A stretch of 64,000 nt of DNA, taken from Rhodococcus qingshengii JCM 15477 (GTDB taxonomy: Bacteria; Actinomycetota; Actinomycetes; Mycobacteriales; Mycobacteriaceae). The translations under genes were made by a program, and so were the position numbers. The DNA is taken from assembly GCF_023221595.1 (NCBI RefSeq), contig NZ_CP096568.1, forward strand, positions 124,001 through 188,000, in the 5' to 3' direction. Within the stretch, counting starts at the first letter, position 1. The number at the start of each line of letters is the position of its first letter. This document shows positions 62,324-64,000 of this stretch, one piece after another. Below the pieces are notes generated by a model. The model had not been told where the DNA came from. It was given only the letters and a program-made list of their open reading frames with translations, and did no database searches.

Positions 62324-64000
62324 TCAACTCCCGAACAAGATGGCCGCGCTTCCGCTTCCGGACCCGAGGCCATCCTCAAACCCATCCTCCGGACCAAATG
62401 AAAACACAGGAGTCGACATCGAGGACGAGTCGACCACTGTGACTGGTACCGATACAGAACGCCCACCTGGTTGTTGGACGATCAGGTGATGATCGCCTAA
62501 GTCAGCATCATCCGGAACACGTACCAGCGCTGTCGCATTTCCGTTCTCATCGGTCGTGAAATCGCCAACCACCTGAGGTGTCGAGGCGAAGAGCGCCAAG
62601 CTGGGCTGATTTGCGATCCAGCCTCCCACTGAGAACAAAATCTCCTGCCCTCGTTGCAGCAGCGTCGGAGTGCGCTCGACTGAGGGGAGGGCGTAACCAA
62701 GATCCCGCATTACGCGGAAGGCGCCGCACTGGTAGAGCACCACATTCTTTTCCCCGTTGACCGGGCAGGTGATCTTCGTATCTGGGGAGCCGTACGATCC
62801 GTGGATTCCTTTCCCGAACACGACATCCACGGGAGGATTGCAAATGATGTCTCCACTCAGACAGAACGAACTGACCACGTTCGGGTGAGACGAGAGATAA
62901 TCGCTGATGTCGGCGTCACCGTTGGTAACACCCGCCGCGACGACCCCGAGAGCCTTGTACGACGTTCCCTCGTGCCGCTCACCGGCGCGGCCTGGGCGGA
63001 GGTTGGGATCACCGAAGTACACGACAGATTTGACGAGTGCGAGTTCCGGTGCCGTAACAGCCTGCTTCTGCGCTAGGTATCGATTGACGACATTTGCTCC
63101 CTGTGAGTACCCGGCGAGGACGATGCGTGCACTGTCGCTGCATTTCGTATGCAGTGCTGAGATGATTCGTCCCAAATTCGATGCACCGATGTCGACGGAC
63201 TCCCGGTAGTCGTTCGTGTAGTAGCCGATGTTGGCCGTTTCCACATTGATGGCGGGGTACGACACCGACATGATGTTGAAGTCGTAGTCGACGGACTGTT
63301 GACGTTGCAGGAAGCCGAACATCGGCGCGAGGCGCTCACCCATACCGAGGTTGACTGCCCCCTCTTCCGTGTACGGCTTGTTCGTGCGCGCGTGCGTCCG
63401 GAAGTAGGAAAGATCAGGGCTTTGTGGTGATTCGCCAGAGCCTCGAACTCCGATGAAAGTAGGTGAATCGCAATCGATGTCGCTGCGTATCTCTCCTGAT
63501 CCGGTGGCGACGGCAGCTGATATAGCGTCGCTGAGTTCCGTGGTGTTCGTCGCTGTGAAGTATCGCCCTCCAGTAACATTTGCGATGCAGCTGAGCTCAC
63601 TTTCCGCTACATCCGGAGCGTTGAAACCGACTGCGTGGACGCGGAAGTCGATGCCGAGCTGATTTTTGAGTTCAGTTGCGACCACGCAGGGATCTCCACA
63701 GGTGCTCTGGCCGTCGCTGATCAGGATGATGGTGCGATCGCCTGTGGACGGGAGATCCCCGGCCGCTGCGCGCAGAGCATCTGGCGTGGGGGTGGTGCCT
63801 CCTGCTGTGAGTTGATTAGTGGCGTTGTTGAGTTGGTCGCGATTGTCGGTTGCCACTGGAACCAGCAACTGTCCACCGTTACCGCAGTCGCCCGCAAAGG
63901 AACGCAGACCGGCAGCTTGTCCCGAGGAGAGTGCTCCAATCCCGGCACGGAGTGCATCCTTCGCTTGCGCCAACGGTGATCCCGCCATCGACCCCGACGT
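62324..64000 (-). CDS. von Willebrand A domain fused to cutinase-family esterase (5' end off window)
   Basis: At least 558 residues are visible. At the window edge the frame reads TSGSMAGSPLAQAKDALRAG, which looks like a MIDAS DxSGSM with its Asp just outside. The vWA domain continues to about residue 170 (LRAAAGDLPSTGDRTIILIS, VHAVGFNAPDVAESELSC). Residues about 175-420 are a cutinase-like hydrolase: FIGVRGSGESPQSPD, nucleophile elbow VLAGYSQGANVVNRYLAQ, FCLSGDIICNP with a disulfide, and GIHGSYGSPD with the His. A C-terminal beta domain follows. Probably secreted; binds a partner through vWA and cleaves lipid esters. Confidence 0.87.
   Translation of the reverse strand, partial: TSGSMAGSPLAQAKDALRAGIGALSSGQAAGLRSFAGDCGNGGQLLVPVATDNRDQLNNATNQLTAGGTTPTPDALRAAAGDLPSTGDRTIILISDGQSTCGDPCVVATELKNQLGIDFRVHAVGFNAPDVAESELSCIANVTGGRYFTATNTTELSDAISAAVATGSGEIRSDIDCDSPTFIGVRGSGESPQSPDLSYFRTHARTNKPYTEEGAVNLGMGERLAPMFGFLQRQQSVDYDFNIMSVSYPAINVETANIGYYTNDYRESVDIGASNLGRIISALHTKCSDSARIVLAGYSQGANVVNRYLAQKQAVTAPELALVKSVVYFGDPNLRPGRAGERHEGTSYKALGVVAAGVTNGDADISDYLSSHPNVVSSFCLSGDIICNPPVDVVFGKGIHGSYGSPDTKITCPVNGEKNVVLYQCGAFRVMRDLGYALPSVERTPTLLQRGQEILFSVGGWIANQPSLALFASTPQVVGDFTTDENGNATALVRVPDDADLGDHHLIVQQPGGRSVSVPVTVVDSSSMSTPVFSFGPEDGFEDGLGSGSGSAAILFGS

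Noticed and set aside
1..64000. CRISPR arrays, tRNA and rRNA genes
   Set aside because: No regularly spaced repeat array and no tRNA- or rRNA-like sequence was seen on either strand.

Overview
The window is high-GC actinobacterial DNA, most likely from a mycolic-acid genus such as Rhodococcus, Gordonia or Nocardia, and looks like part of a conjugative plasmid. The support is an actinobacterial type IV secretion operon with TcpC-, VirB4- and VirB6-like genes, two cutinase-family secreted proteins, an NlpC/P60 and an M23 wall hydrolase, DUF1173, DUF4192 and excisionase genes, and tightly overlapping ATGA or TGATG gene junctions. A 13.6 kb block (about 46.37-59.99 kb) does not fit that host. Its TonB receptor, cytochrome c, PQQ dehydrogenase and Bug-type binding protein are typical of Burkholderiales-like betaproteobacteria.

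Layout. 1-0.84 kb: end of a TnsA-containing transposon with TnsB-type repeats. 1.1-10.7 kb (minus): conjugation operon. 10.9-13.4 kb (plus): DNA-binding regulator and secreted cutinase. 13.5-20 kb (minus): small accessory genes (HAD, degenerate DnaQ-like protein, zinc-ribbon and membrane proteins, HTH protein) ending in an NlpC/P60 hydrolase. 20.6-26.9 kb: two head-to-head paralogous trios, each a tyrosine recombinase, an XRE protein and a zinc-ribbon protein with a degenerate recombinase fold, facing away from a shared 0.45 kb control region with a strong promoter and palindrome. 28.15-30.81 kb: a complete IS21-family element. 31.1-38.1 kb: actinobacterial integrative-element or plasmid backbone (AAA ATPase, DUF1173, DUF4192, two excisionase-like proteins, no integrase). 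38.3-46.35 kb: decayed catabolic DNA (DUF1989, truncated permease, frameshifted urease genes, IclR regulator, flavoprotein and reductase fragments) with an IS21 remnant and an IS630 element. 46.37-59.99 kb: the proteobacterial block. 59.99-62.03 kb: a second, 5'-truncated copy of the same IS21 element. 62.3-64 kb: the 3' part of a vWA-cutinase gene.

How the parts fit. Copy 1 of the IS21 element is preceded by CCAGT, and copy 2, at its outer end, is followed by CCAGT. The inner flanks do not match. The simplest reading is that one IS21 insertion once joined 28.15 kb to 62.03 kb of the host plasmid, and that the 29 kb interior came in through the IS sequence, either by real recombination or by an assembly misjoin. 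The proteobacterial block is cut mid-gene at both ends with no transposon ends, so a chimeric assembly is likely there. The most biologically interesting native content is the double recombinase/XRE/zinc-ribbon module and the set of envelope-degrading enzymes placed around the conjugation operon.
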